A stretch of DNA of 64,000 nt, taken from contig JBGAHD010000003.1 in the NCBI GenBank assembly GCA_044226395.1, forward strand, positions 868,001-932,000, read 5' to 3'. The notes beneath the pieces are model-generated. The model saw nothing but the letters and a program-made list of their open reading frames with translations. It was not told where the DNA came from and searched no databases. Source of the stretch: JBGAHD01 sp044226395. GTDB taxonomy: Bacteria; Pseudomonadota; Gammaproteobacteria; Xanthomonadales; Ahniellaceae. Numbering within the stretch: position 1 is the stretch's first letter; each line of letters begins with the position of its first letter. This document shows, piece after piece, positions 43,011-51,799 of the stretch. A program made the translations under genes and the position numbers.

Positions 43011-43556
43011 ATGTCCCACGTGCCCCTCATCGTCGCCGCGCAGGCGCAAGGTCAGTCCAAGGTGTTGCTCGATCAGATCGTCAAGGCGTTCGGCGTCGCG
43101 CCGAACATGTTCCGCGCCACGGCCAATTCGCCCGCCGCGCTGGGCAGCATGTGGGGCGCGTTCGGCGCGCTCGGCGGCGGCAAGCTGCCGGCGGCCTTGA
43201 CCGAGCAACTGGCCGTCGCGATCGCCGATCGCAATGGCTGCGAGTACTGCCTCGCCGCGCACACCGCGCTCGGGCGCAAGGCCGGCGTCAGCGGCGAGCA
43301 ATTGAGCGAAGCGCAAGCCGGTCGCAGTGCGGATGCCAAGACCGCCGCCGCGTTGACCTTCGCGCTCAAGATCGTCGAGCAGCGCGCGCACATCGATGCC
43401 GCCGACATTTCAGCCGTGCGCCAGGCCGGTTTCGATGACGAAGCCATCGTCGAGATCATCGCCCATGTCGCGCTGAATCTGTTCACCAACTACATCAATG
43501 TCGCGCTGAATGTGCCGGTGGATTTTCCGGCGGTGAAGTTGCGTCGCGCGGCGTGA
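43011..43556 (+). CDS. Carboxymuconolactone decarboxylase / AhpD-like peroxidase
   Basis: The 181-residue helical protein has the AhpD redox motif CEYCLAAHT near 77-85, in which the two cysteines and the nearby His reduce hydroperoxides. The preceding PAALTEQLAVAIADRNG is typical of the family. Such proteins protect against organic hydroperoxides or act as redox partners. AAGGAGTC precedes the ATG. It is divergent from an AraC regulator and followed by a strong hairpin, so it is a one-gene unit. Confidence 0.92.
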   Translation: MSHVPLIVAAQAQGQSKVLLDQIVKAFGVAPNMFRATANSPAALGSMWGAFGALGGGKLPAALTEQLAVAIADRNGCEYCLAAHTALGRKAGVSGEQLSEAQAGRSADAKTAAALTFALKIVEQRAHIDAADISAVRQAGFDDEAIVEIIAHVALNLFTNYINVALNVPVDFPAVKLRRAA

Positions 43557-43575
43557 TTGCTCGCGAGTGATGCGC

Positions 43576-43603
43576 GGGACGACGCGTGGATGCGCGTCGT
43601 CCC
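43576..43603 (+). terminator. Terminator-like hairpin after the AhpD-like gene
   Basis: A perfect 11-bp stem (GGGACGACGCG with its complement) and 6-base loop lie 20 bases after the stop. A T-tract is missing, but the position and strength fit the end of the message. Confidence 0.6.
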
Positions 43604-43857
43604 TCATTCGCGCGTGTGTGTCGCGCGCGATGTTCGTTACTGTTGATTGATCGCGAGGTGTTGGTGTCGCGCGTGACGCGTGACTCGACATCTCGCGCCG
43701 CGACTCGTCGTCGACAAGTCGCTTTCGAGTCTCACGCGCTCGCGATGCGCGACGCCAATTCCTCTCGCGCGCATCATCGCCATTGGGCGCTCGACGCGCC
43801 CTCGCGCGAACGCCCATCGACCGCGCGCCGACCCCGTCGGTCATGTTGCAGCGCGGC
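43604..43857. other. Intergenic stretch before the TonB-receptor promoter
   Basis: No gene is seen. Base composition is slightly less GC-rich than in coding DNA and the short frames on both strands lack ribosome sites and codon bias. Confidence 0.3.
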
Positions 43858-43887
43858 TTTACAGATTTTTCTGGAAACGTTTACATT
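43858..43887 (+). promoter_or_regulatory. Promoter and LacI-type operator of the glycan-utilisation locus
   Basis: TTTACA (43858-43863), an 18-base spacer and TACATT (43882-43887) form a sigma-70 promoter. TGGAAACGTTTACA at 43872-43885 is an exact match to TGnAAnCGnTTnCA and runs into the -10 box, so a bound repressor would block polymerase. The LacI gene's own promoter has the same layout. Transcription would start near 43894, about 340 bases before the TonB-receptor start. Confidence 0.75.
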
Positions 43888-44236
43888 GCGCCCGCAACGG
43901 GGAAAATGACCCGGTTGCGGCATGGCGTGGCGCGCGCGCAATCGTTCGCGCGCGCGGCCGTGGTCGTCATGTCCGCGCGGGTCGCGGCATGCGCGAAACG
44001 CTCGACCGGGATGTCGGGCGTCGGGGTCTCGTCGGGTCGATGGACGCGCGCGCGTGAATTCGCGCGCCGCCCTCGCGATGCGCGTCGTCGGGATGGCGCG
44101 CGGACGGCACTCCACGGATTTGGGCGACACCGATTCGACGGCAGTGAGTGGCTGGCGGCAGCGGCCGAGGACGCGCGGCGACGCGCGTCGAGACAACAAC
44201 GCGATTCCACATCACAAGAGTTTCTGGAGGACACAG
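43888..44236 (+). other. Long 5' leader of the TonB-receptor message
   Basis: If the promoter at 43858 is used, the message has about 340 bases before the ATG. The leader is GC-rich. A frame from 43922 joins the receptor frame but encodes an Arg/Ala-rich, non-signal-like sequence, so I take it as untranslated. It could hold a further control element or a second promoter. Confidence 0.4.
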
Positions 44237-47200
44237 ATGCACGGTCACCCCATTCGCAAGCCCGGCGCGCGCCGGCTCGCCAACGCCCGCCGAAACATCC
44301 TGGCCTGCGCGCTGGCCGGCAGCCTCGCGCTGTTGGCGCAAGGCGCGCAAGCGCAAAGCGCCGCGGCGTCGTTGCGCGGTTCGGTCACCACCAGCGGTGG
44401 TCCCGCCGCCAATGAAGACGTCGTCGCGACCAATCTCGCCACCGGCAAGGTGCGACGCACCAAGACCTCGGCCGATGGCTCGTATTCCATCGTCGGTCTG
44501 GAGCCGGGCACGTACAAGGTCGAATCGGCCTCGGGTTCGCGCACGGTCACCTTGACCGTGGCCACGACCTCCACCGTCGATCTGCAAGACGCCACCGCGC
44601 TCGAAGCCGTGGCCGTCTACGGCGAAGCCTTGCCCGAAGTGCGCAAGAGCGAAGTCGGCGCGGTGATCTCGCAACGTCAGATCGAAACCGTGCCGCAAGT
44701 CTCGCGCAACTTCCTCGAGTTCGCCGACACCGTGCCCGGCATGATCTTCAATGTCGACGCGCGCGGTCACACGTCGCTGCGTGGCGGCGCGCAGAACGCG
44801 TCGAGCACCAATGTCTACATCGATGGCATCGGTCAGAAGAGTTACGTCAAGGAAGGCGGCGTCTCCGGCCAGTTCTTCAGCCAGGGCAATCCCTTCCCGC
44901 AGTTGGGCATCGGTGAGTACAAGGTCATCACCTCCAACTACAAGGCCGAATACGGTCAGATCTCCAGCGCCGCGGTCACCGCCGTGACCAAGTCGGGCAC
45001 CAATGAGTTCGAAGGCGAAGTCTTCTACCGCTACACCGACGACGGCTATCGCGCCAAGCGGCCCGATGAAATCGCCGATGGCGAGAAGGTCGAGTCGCAG
45101 GAGAAGGAATACGGCTTCGCCCTCGGCGGCCCGATCGTCGAGGATCGCCTGCATTTCTTCGTGACCTACGAAGCCAAGCGCTTCGACACGCCGGTCACCG
45201 TCATCGCCGATCCGGCCGCCGCGCCGGGCGTGCCCTTCCTGCCGTCGGGCGTGGCTTCGGCGTTCGGCCCGGCGAGTTTGGCGTTCGAGGAAGACCTGTA
45301 CTTCGGCAAGCTCGACTGGCAGCTCACTGATTACGACCACATGGCGTTAACCGCGCAGGTGCGCGACGAGACTCAGCTCGACAACATCGGCGGTTCCAAC
45401 GCCGCCTCGCATGGCGTCGACGTGCTCAACAAGGACAAGCGTTACAGCCTGCGTTGGGAACACGCCGCCGACAACTGGTTCAACGAAGTGCTGCTCGCGC
45501 ACGAGGATTCGTACAACAATCCCTATCCGCGCGGCATCGGCAATGGCTTGATCTACACTTGGCGCCTGCAGGCCAATGAGCCGGTGATCATCGCCACGGG
45601 CCCCGCCGGCGCGGGCGCGGCGCAGCGCAAGGGTCAGAAAGGCACCTCGATCGAGGACAACCTGACCTTCGACAACTTCGACTGGCACGGCGGCCACGTC
45701 ATCAAGATGGGCGCGCGCTACAAGAAGATCGATCTGTTCGCGCAAGACTCCTCGGACATCAATCCGCAATTCTTCTATCTGGTCGACACCGACGGCACCG
45801 ATGCCACGCCATTCCGCGCCTCGTTCACCAAGCCGGTGGCTGGCCTGGGTCTGTCGCCTTATGTCGAGACCAATGCCAAGCAGATCGGCCTGTACATCCA
45901 GGACGATTGGGAAGTGAACGATCACCTGCTGCTCAACCTCGGCGTGCGCTGGGACTACGAGTCCAATCCCGCGTACGAGGATTTCATCACGCCCGCGAAC
46001 GTCGTGGCGGCGCTCAACGCGCAGCATCCTGGCGGCCCCACGGGTCAAACCTACGCGCAGTCGCTGGCCAATGGCGGCATCGACATCAACGACTACATCG
46101 GCACGGGCAACAACCGCGATGCGTTCAAGGACGCGTTCCAGCCGCGCCTGGGCTTCTCGTATGACTTGAACGCCGACGAGCAGCACGTGATTCACGGTGG
46201 CGCCGGTCGCGCCTACGATCGCAATCTGTATGACTACCTGCAGCTCGAAGTGACCAAGGCCGCGTTGCCGGGCTTCACGGTCAACTTCCGCGATCCGGCC
46301 ACGGGCCAGTGCTATCAGAACCGCACGCCGTGCTTCGACTGGAACCCGAGCTACCTCGACAGCATCACCGGCCTGCAAGGCCTGGTCGCGGCGGCCAGCA
46401 ATGCCGGCGGCGAAGTCGATCTGCTCAACAACGATCTCAAGGTGCCGTACTCGGATCAGTTCAGCCTGGGCATGAGCAATCAGATCGGCGATTGGGTCAC
46501 CGACGCCACGATCTCGCGCGTGCTGAGCTACGACGGCTTCGTGTTCACCCTGGGCAACCGCTATCCCAATGGCGATTTCTTCCAGAACGGCAGCCAGCCC
46601 TGGGGTCATCCGGTGCCGGGCTTCGGCGCGCTGATCCTGGGCGACAACGGCATCGCCACGCGCAGCACGCAGTTGCTGTTGTCGGCGCAAAAGCCCTACA
46701 GCACGGAATCGGGCTGGAGCGCTTCGGTCGCCTACACCTACACGCGCGCCTCGCAGAACCGCGACATCAACGAGCACTATTCCTTCGACGGCGCCACGAT
46801 CGACGACTATCCCTTCGTCATCTCCAACGCCGCGCCCAAGCACCGCATCGTCGCGGCCGGTTCGCTCGATGGTCCGTGGGGCATCGTCTTCGGCGCCAAG
46901 CTGACCCTGGCCACGCCGACGCCAATCAATGCCGTGGCCTGTTATGGCGCGACCTTCGACAACGGCGCCGGTTGCCGGCCCGTGGGCGTCGAGCCCGGAG
47001 GCTTTGGCAAGTTCATCCTGGGCGGCAAGATCTGGGGTTATCGCGACATCGATCTGCAGGCCTCGAAGGAGTTCAAGCTCGGTCACGACGTCGCGCTGAC
47101 CGCGCGCATCGATCTGCTGAACATCTTCAACTGGCGCAACTACACCAGTTACTCGTACGACTTCGGCTCCGGTGGCGTGTTCAATTCGGACTGGGCGTCG

Positions 47201-47269
47201 GTCAATCGCAACGGCGACATCAGCTTCGTGCCGCGCACCCTCAAGCTGGAGGTAGGCGCGACCTTCTGA
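44237..47269 (+). CDS. TonB-dependent receptor, Oar-like, with N-terminal carboxypeptidase-regulatory-like domain
   Basis: An outer-membrane active transporter, probably for an oligosaccharide. The 1010-residue protein has a long signal peptide (about 1-36, cleavage after AQA), a carboxypeptidase-regulatory-like domain (about 40-115: SLRGSVTTSGGPAANEDVV, then GSYSIVGLEPGTYKV), a plug domain (about 120-250) with NVYIDGIGQKSYV, and a 22-strand-type barrel ending in LKLEVGATF with the final Phe needed for assembly. GGAGG lies 6 bases before the ATG, which fixes the start. It is the first gene of the locus, under a LacI-type operator. Its neighbours suggest a beta-glucan fragment as ligand. Confidence 0.93.
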   Translation: MHGHPIRKPGARRLANARRNILACALAGSLALLAQGAQAQSAAASLRGSVTTSGGPAANEDVVATNLATGKVRRTKTSADGSYSIVGLEPGTYKVESASGSRTVTLTVATTSTVDLQDATALEAVAVYGEALPEVRKSEVGAVISQRQIETVPQVSRNFLEFADTVPGMIFNVDARGHTSLRGGAQNASSTNVYIDGIGQKSYVKEGGVSGQFFSQGNPFPQLGIGEYKVITSNYKAEYGQISSAAVTAVTKSGTNEFEGEVFYRYTDDGYRAKRPDEIADGEKVESQEKEYGFALGGPIVEDRLHFFVTYEAKRFDTPVTVIADPAAAPGVPFLPSGVASAFGPASLAFEEDLYFGKLDWQLTDYDHMALTAQVRDETQLDNIGGSNAASHGVDVLNKDKRYSLRWEHAADNWFNEVLLAHEDSYNNPYPRGIGNGLIYTWRLQANEPVIIATGPAGAGAAQRKGQKGTSIEDNLTFDNFDWHGGHVIKMGARYKKIDLFAQDSSDINPQFFYLVDTDGTDATPFRASFTKPVAGLGLSPYVETNAKQIGLYIQDDWEVNDHLLLNLGVRWDYESNPAYEDFITPANVVAALNAQHPGGPTGQTYAQSLANGGIDINDYIGTGNNRDAFKDAFQPRLGFSYDLNADEQHVIHGGAGRAYDRNLYDYLQLEVTKAALPGFTVNFRDPATGQCYQNRTPCFDWNPSYLDSITGLQGLVAAASNAGGEVDLLNNDLKVPYSDQFSLGMSNQIGDWVTDATISRVLSYDGFVFTLGNRYPNGDFFQNGSQPWGHPVPGFGALILGDNGIATRSTQLLLSAQKPYSTESGWSASVAYTYTRASQNRDINEHYSFDGATIDDYPFVISNAAPKHRIVAAGSLDGPWGIVFGAKLTLATPTPINAVACYGATFDNGAGCRPVGVEPGGFGKFILGGKIWGYRDIDLQASKEFKLGHDVALTARIDLLNIFNWRNYTSYSYDFGSGGVFNSDWASVNRNGDISFVPRTLKLEVGATF

Positions 47270-47296
47270 TCGTCGCATCGGTGAGGTTCACGTGGT

Positions 47297-47318
47297 CGGC
47301 GGGGCGCCAGCCCCGCCG
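47297..47318 (+). terminator. Hairpin after the TonB-receptor gene
   Basis: A 9-bp stem (CGGCGGGGC with GCCCCGCCG) and 4-base loop lie 28 bases past the receptor stop, before the next gene on the same strand. It lacks a T-tract. It may reduce read-through so that the receptor is made in excess, or stabilise the receptor message. Confidence 0.5.
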
Positions 47319-47426
47319 GCTCACTCGCGGTGGCACTATCCCTTCGCAAGGCTTTTGCAGGTCTGCCCGCCGTGCTCCAATCCGGCGTGAGTTCCCCGCC
47401 CGGTCCCGTTCACGCGAGGCAGACGC

Positions 47427-48947
47427 ATGACTGAGTCCCGCATCCGCAGCATCGTCATCGTCGGAGGTGGCACCGCCGGCTGGATGGCGGCCGCGGCCAT
47501 GGCCAAGGTGCTGGGCAATGACTACGCCATCACCCTGATCGAGTCCGAGCAGATCGGTACCGTCGGCGTGGGCGAAGCCACGGTGCCGCACATCAAGCTG
47601 TTCAATAATCTCCTGCAGCTCAACGAAGTCGACTTCGTGCGCCAGACCCAGGGCACGTTCAAGCTTGGCATCGAGTTCGTCGATTGGGGACGGTTGGGCG
47701 ATCGTTACGTGCACGGCTTCGGCGCCGAGATCGGTCGGCCGTTGGGCCTGCTGCCGTTTCATCAGTTCTGGATCAAGGCGCGCCAGCAGGGCAAGGCGGG
47801 CGAGATCGGCGACTACACGCTCAACACCCTGGCGGCGCCGCGCGGCAAGTTCATGGTCTCGGCCAGCGACGCGCCGCCGAATTCGCCGCTGGCGAGCATC
47901 GCCTACGCCTATCACTTCGACGCCAATCTCTACGCGCGATTCTTGCGCACGTATTCCGAAGCGCGCGGCGTGCGTCGCGTCGAGGGCATGGTCGACGAGG
48001 TCACGCTCGATCCCGAATCGGGTCACGTGCGTTCGGTGCGCCTGCAATCCGGCGAAGTGATCGCGGGCGATCTGTTCGTCGACTGCTCGGGCTTTCGCGG
48101 CCTGCTGATCGAGCAGGCCCTGCACACGGGCTATCTGGATTTCACCCACTGGCTGCCCTGTGATCGTGCGCTGGCCGTGCCCTGCGAGAACGCCGGTCCG
48201 CCCACGCCGTACACGCGCGCCACCGCGCGCGCGGCGGGCTGGCAATGGCGCATTCCGTTGCAGCACCGCATGGGCAATGGCTATGTCTATTCCTCGGCGC
48301 ACATCAGTGACGACGAAGCCGCCGCGACCTTGATGGCGAATCTCGAGGGCCGTCCCTTGGCCGAGCCGCGCGTGCTGCGTTTCGTTACCGGTCGACGCAA
48401 GCGTTTCTGGCATCGCAATGTCGTGGCGCTGGGCTTGGCCAGCGGTTTCATGGAGCCGCTGGAATCAACCAGCATCCATCTGATCCAGTCGGGCATCACC
48501 AAGCTGCTGAACCTGTTTCCGCGCGAAGGCTTCAGTCCGGTGCTGATCGATCGCTACAACGCGCAGCTGCACTTCGAGTTCGACCGCATCCGCGATTTCC
48601 TGGTGCTGCACTATCACGCCACCACGCGCGATGACACGCCGTTCTGGCGGCAATGTCGCGACATGAGCATCCCGACCGAATTGGCCGACACCATCGCGTT
48701 GTTCCGCGACTCCGGACGCTTCTTCCGCAATGGCGAGGAAATGTTCTCGGAAGTCAGCTGGGTCGAGGTGCTGCTCGGTCAGCACATCATGCCGCGCGGC
48801 TATCACCCCCTGGTCGATCAAGTGCCCGACGCGGATCTTCATCGCTTCATCGATAGCGTGGGCGGCACCTTGGCGCGTTGCGTCGAGGTGATGCCGTCGC
48901 ATCAGGATTTCATTCACCGTTACTGCCGCGCGACACCGCCCCAGTGA
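47427..48947 (+). CDS. Tryptophan-halogenase-family flavoprotein
   Basis: A 506-residue flavin-dependent halogenase homologue. It has the FAD loop IVIVGGGTAGWMAA near 9-22, GEATVP near 50-55, a lysine in GTFKLGIEF at the position of the halogenase catalytic lysine, the family motif WQWRIPLQ near 272-279, and EPLESTSIHLIQ holding the glutamate of the active site. GAGG precedes the ATG by 7 bases. Homologues often lie beside TonB receptors in glycan loci of Xanthomonadales and Caulobacterales. No halogenated product is known from these, so the true reaction there is open. It sits between the receptor and the beta-glucanase genes in one operon. Confidence 0.9.
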   Translation: MTESRIRSIVIVGGGTAGWMAAAAMAKVLGNDYAITLIESEQIGTVGVGEATVPHIKLFNNLLQLNEVDFVRQTQGTFKLGIEFVDWGRLGDRYVHGFGAEIGRPLGLLPFHQFWIKARQQGKAGEIGDYTLNTLAAPRGKFMVSASDAPPNSPLASIAYAYHFDANLYARFLRTYSEARGVRRVEGMVDEVTLDPESGHVRSVRLQSGEVIAGDLFVDCSGFRGLLIEQALHTGYLDFTHWLPCDRALAVPCENAGPPTPYTRATARAAGWQWRIPLQHRMGNGYVYSSAHISDDEAAATLMANLEGRPLAEPRVLRFVTGRRKRFWHRNVVALGLASGFMEPLESTSIHLIQSGITKLLNLFPREGFSPVLIDRYNAQLHFEFDRIRDFLVLHYHATTRDDTPFWRQCRDMSIPTELADTIALFRDSGRFFRNGEEMFSEVSWVEVLLGQHIMPRGYHPLVDQVPDADLHRFIDSVGGTLARCVEVMPSHQDFIHRYCRATPPQ

Positions 48948-48986
48948 ACGCGCGCGCGCCGTGACCGAGTTGCCCTGGAGTAAGTT

Positions 48987-50489
48987 ATGTTTCGCATGAA
49001 GCGTGTCCGATGGCTTGCCCTTCCGATCCTGATGGCCGCGCTGTTCGCGCCGATCGCCACGGTCCCCGCCGCCGACGCGCCTCGCGGCCCCGCGCGCGCG
49101 CGCGACACCTTGCCGCGCCCGCTGCCGCCCTTGTTCGACGACATCGAGCGCCGCACCTTCGACTTCTTCTGGGAGACGACCAATCCGGCCAATGGCCTCA
49201 CGCCCGATCGCTATCCCTCGCGGCCGTTCGCGTCGATCGCGGGCGTGGGCTTCGCGTTGACGGCGTATCCGATCGGCGTGGAGCGCGGGTGGATCACGCG
49301 CAAGCAAGCGATCGAACGTACGTTGACTACGTTCAAGACCTTTCGCGACATCAGCAGCGGCCCCGAGCCCACGGGACGCGGCGGCTATCGTGGCTTGTTC
49401 TATCACTTCCTCGACATGGACAAGGCCACGCGCAAGTCGTCATGGGTCGAGTTGTCGAGCGTCGACACGGGCTTGTTGATGATGGGCGTGCTGTTCGCGC
49501 AGTCGTACTACACGGGCGACAACGACGACGAGCGCGCCATTCGCGATCAGGCCGAGGCGCTGTATCGCGCGGTCGACTGGACTTATCTGCAAGTGCGTCC
49601 GCCACTCATCGGCATGGGCTGGATGCCCGACAAGGCCGAGGCCGACGGCTTCATCCCGCACGACTGGATGGGCTACAACGAGGCGATGTTCCTGTACGTA
49701 TTGGCGCTCGCTTCGCCGACGCATCCGATTCCCGGTGATGCGTGGCAAGCGTGGACGCGCAGCTACGATCGCTCGTGGGGCGAGTTCCAGGGGCAGCAGT
49801 ATCTGGGCTTCGGCCCGTTGTTCGGTCATCAGTACAGTCATGTGTGGATCGACTTCCGCGACATTCGCGATGACTACATGCGCCGTCGCGACCTCGACTA
49901 CTTCGAGAACAGCCGTCGCGCCACGCTCGCGCAGCGCGCCTATGCCATCGACAATCCGATGGGCTGGAAAGGCTACGGCGCGAACGTTTGGGGTCTAACC
50001 GCTTCCGATGGACCAGTGAAGACCGTGCGCGAGGTCGACGGCAAGCCGCGCCAGTTTCTCGCGTATTCGGCGCGCGGCGCGGGCACGGTCGATGTCTTCG
50101 ATGATGGCACCTTGGCGCCGACGGCGGCTTTGGGGTCGTTGCCCTTCGCGCCGGAGATCGTGATCCCCGCCGCCGAGATGATGCACAAGCAACATGGCGC
50201 GCAGATCTATGCGCGTTATGGGTTCCTGGACGCCTTCAATCCCAGTTTCACCTGGGACGTGCCGCTGTGGACCGGTCGCGTGGTGCCGGAGAAGGGTTGG
50301 GTGGCGAGCGATTATCTCGCCATCGATCAAGGCCCGATCCTGACCATGATCGCCAACTATCGCGATGACTTCGTGTGGAAGGTGATGAAGCGCAATCCGC
50401 ACATTCGCGCGGGCCTGGAGCGCGCGGGCTTTCGCGGCGGCTGGCTCGACGCCGCGCCGCGCGAGGTCAAGGCGCCGGCGCAACCATGA
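48987..50489 (+). CDS. GH144-type endo-beta-1,2-glucanase (glucoamylase-like family)
   Basis: A 500-residue secreted glycoside hydrolase with a signal peptide (about 1-28). The body matches the glycoamylase-like (alpha/alpha)6 family that includes GH144 endo-beta-1,2-glucanases: the N-terminal RRTFDFFWETTNPANGL near 55-71, then ASIAGVGFALTAYPIGVERG, WVELSSVDTGLL, and, in the second half, YGANVWGLTASDGP and VIPAAEMMHK. It would cut beta-1,2-glucans in the periplasm or outside. GGAG precedes the ATG at 48987. Its stop overlaps the start of the binding-protein gene (ATGA). The exact linkage is by family resemblance, not tested. Confidence 0.85.
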   Translation: MFRMKRVRWLALPILMAALFAPIATVPAADAPRGPARARDTLPRPLPPLFDDIERRTFDFFWETTNPANGLTPDRYPSRPFASIAGVGFALTAYPIGVERGWITRKQAIERTLTTFKTFRDISSGPEPTGRGGYRGLFYHFLDMDKATRKSSWVELSSVDTGLLMMGVLFAQSYYTGDNDDERAIRDQAEALYRAVDWTYLQVRPPLIGMGWMPDKAEADGFIPHDWMGYNEAMFLYVLALASPTHPIPGDAWQAWTRSYDRSWGEFQGQQYLGFGPLFGHQYSHVWIDFRDIRDDYMRRRDLDYFENSRRATLAQRAYAIDNPMGWKGYGANVWGLTASDGPVKTVREVDGKPRQFLAYSARGAGTVDVFDDGTLAPTAALGSLPFAPEIVIPAAEMMHKQHGAQIYARYGFLDAFNPSFTWDVPLWTGRVVPEKGWVASDYLAIDQGPILTMIANYRDDFVWKVMKRNPHIRAGLERAGFRGGWLDAAPREVKAPAQP

Positions 50490-51799
50490 GGGTCGTGCTC
50501 GCTCGCGTGTCGCGGTGGTTGATGCTGGCGGGCTTGGCGCTCGCGAGCGTTCCCGCGTCCGCGGACGACACGTCGGCCACGCGCGAGATCACGTTCTGGG
50601 CCATGGGCCGCGAGGCCGAATCCGTCGAGAAGCTGCTGCCCGAGTTTCATCGTCGCCACCCCGACATCCGCGTGCGGCTGCAACAGCTGCCGTGGAAGGG
50701 CGCGCACGCGAAGTTGCTGACGGCTTTCGCCTCCGATTCCTTGCCCGATCTGTTGCAGCTGGGCAATACCTGGGTGCCGGAGCTGGTGTCGCTCGACGCG
50801 CTGGCGCCGCTCGACGCGCGCGTGACGCATTCGGCGGTGGTGACGCGCGACGACTACTTCGCCGGCATCTGGGACACGAATGTGATTCGCGGCGAGTTGT
50901 ACGGCGTGCCGTGGTATGTCGACACGCGCTTGTTGTTCTATCGCGCCGATCTGCTGCGTCGCGCTGGTTTCGACGCGCCACCACGCACCTGGGACGAGTG
51001 GTTACAACAGCAAGCGGCGATCAAGGCCCGCGCCGCACCGCATGAATTCGCGAGTCTGCTGCCACTCAACGAATTTGAACCCTTGCTCGTCCTGCTGCTG
51101 CAACGCGATGCGCCGATTCTTCGCGACGGCATGCGCTACGGCAATTTCCGCGCGGAGGATCATCAGCGCACGCTGGCCTATTACGCCGAGATTTTCCAGC
51201 GCGGCTATGCGCCCGCGATCACCGATGCGCAAGTGTCCAACCCGTGGAGCGAGATCGGTCGTGGCGTCTACACGTTCTACATCTCCGGGCCCTGGAACAT
51301 CGCCGAGTTCAAGAAGCGCCTCGGGCCTGAAGTGCAATCGGCGTGGATGACGGCGTCCATGCCGGGGCCGAACGGTCCGGGCGCGTCGAGCGCGGGCGGC
51401 TCGAGCCTGGTGATCTCGCGCGACGCGCGCGATCCCGACGCCGCTTGGGCCTTGATCGAATACCTGAGCGAGCCCGCGATTCAAATTCAGTTTCACGGCT
51501 TGATCGGCGACATGCCGCCGCGACGATCGAGTTGGGCCGGCAGCGAATTGGCAAACGACGTTTATGCGCGCGCCTTCCGCGAACAACTCGAACGCGCCAA
51601 GCCCACGCCGAAGATTCCCGAATGGGAGCAGATCACGAATCAGATCAAACTCGTCGGCGAGCGCCTGGCGCATGGCGAGCTCACGGTCGCGCAAGCCGCC
51701 GAGGCACTCGACGCGCGCACCGATCGCATTCTGGAGAAGCGCCGCTGGATTCTGGCGCGCGACCCCAACGCCAAGCTCGACACCGGAGCCACGCCATGA
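50486..51799 (+). CDS. Sugar ABC transporter substrate-binding protein
   Basis: A 437-residue periplasmic receptor of the MalE/UgpB class. A signal peptide spans about 1-26 (cleavage after ASA). The mature protein has FWAMGREAESVEKLLPEFH near 35-53, then LPDLLQLGNTWVPEL near 87-101 and GVPWYVDTRLLFYRADLL near 143-160, all typical of oligosaccharide-binding proteins. The start overlaps the glucanase stop, the end overlaps the first permease gene (both ATGA). It would hand oligosaccharides to the permeases that follow. No ATPase gene lies in the locus. Confidence 0.93.
   Translation: MRVVLARVSRWLMLAGLALASVPASADDTSATREITFWAMGREAESVEKLLPEFHRRHPDIRVRLQQLPWKGAHAKLLTAFASDSLPDLLQLGNTWVPELVSLDALAPLDARVTHSAVVTRDDYFAGIWDTNVIRGELYGVPWYVDTRLLFYRADLLRRAGFDAPPRTWDEWLQQQAAIKARAAPHEFASLLPLNEFEPLLVLLLQRDAPILRDGMRYGNFRAEDHQRTLAYYAEIFQRGYAPAITDAQVSNPWSEIGRGVYTFYISGPWNIAEFKKRLGPEVQSAWMTASMPGPNGPGASSAGGSSLVISRDARDPDAAWALIEYLSEPAIQIQFHGLIGDMPPRRSSWAGSELANDVYARAFREQLERAKPTPKIPEWEQITNQIKLVGERLAHGELTVAQAAEALDARTDRILEKRRWILARDPNAKLDTGATP

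Noticed and set aside
43922..44236. N-terminal extension of the TonB receptor
   Set aside because: The frame is open but encodes an Arg/Ala-rich sequence; the ATG at 44237 has a perfect ribosome site and begins a signal peptide.
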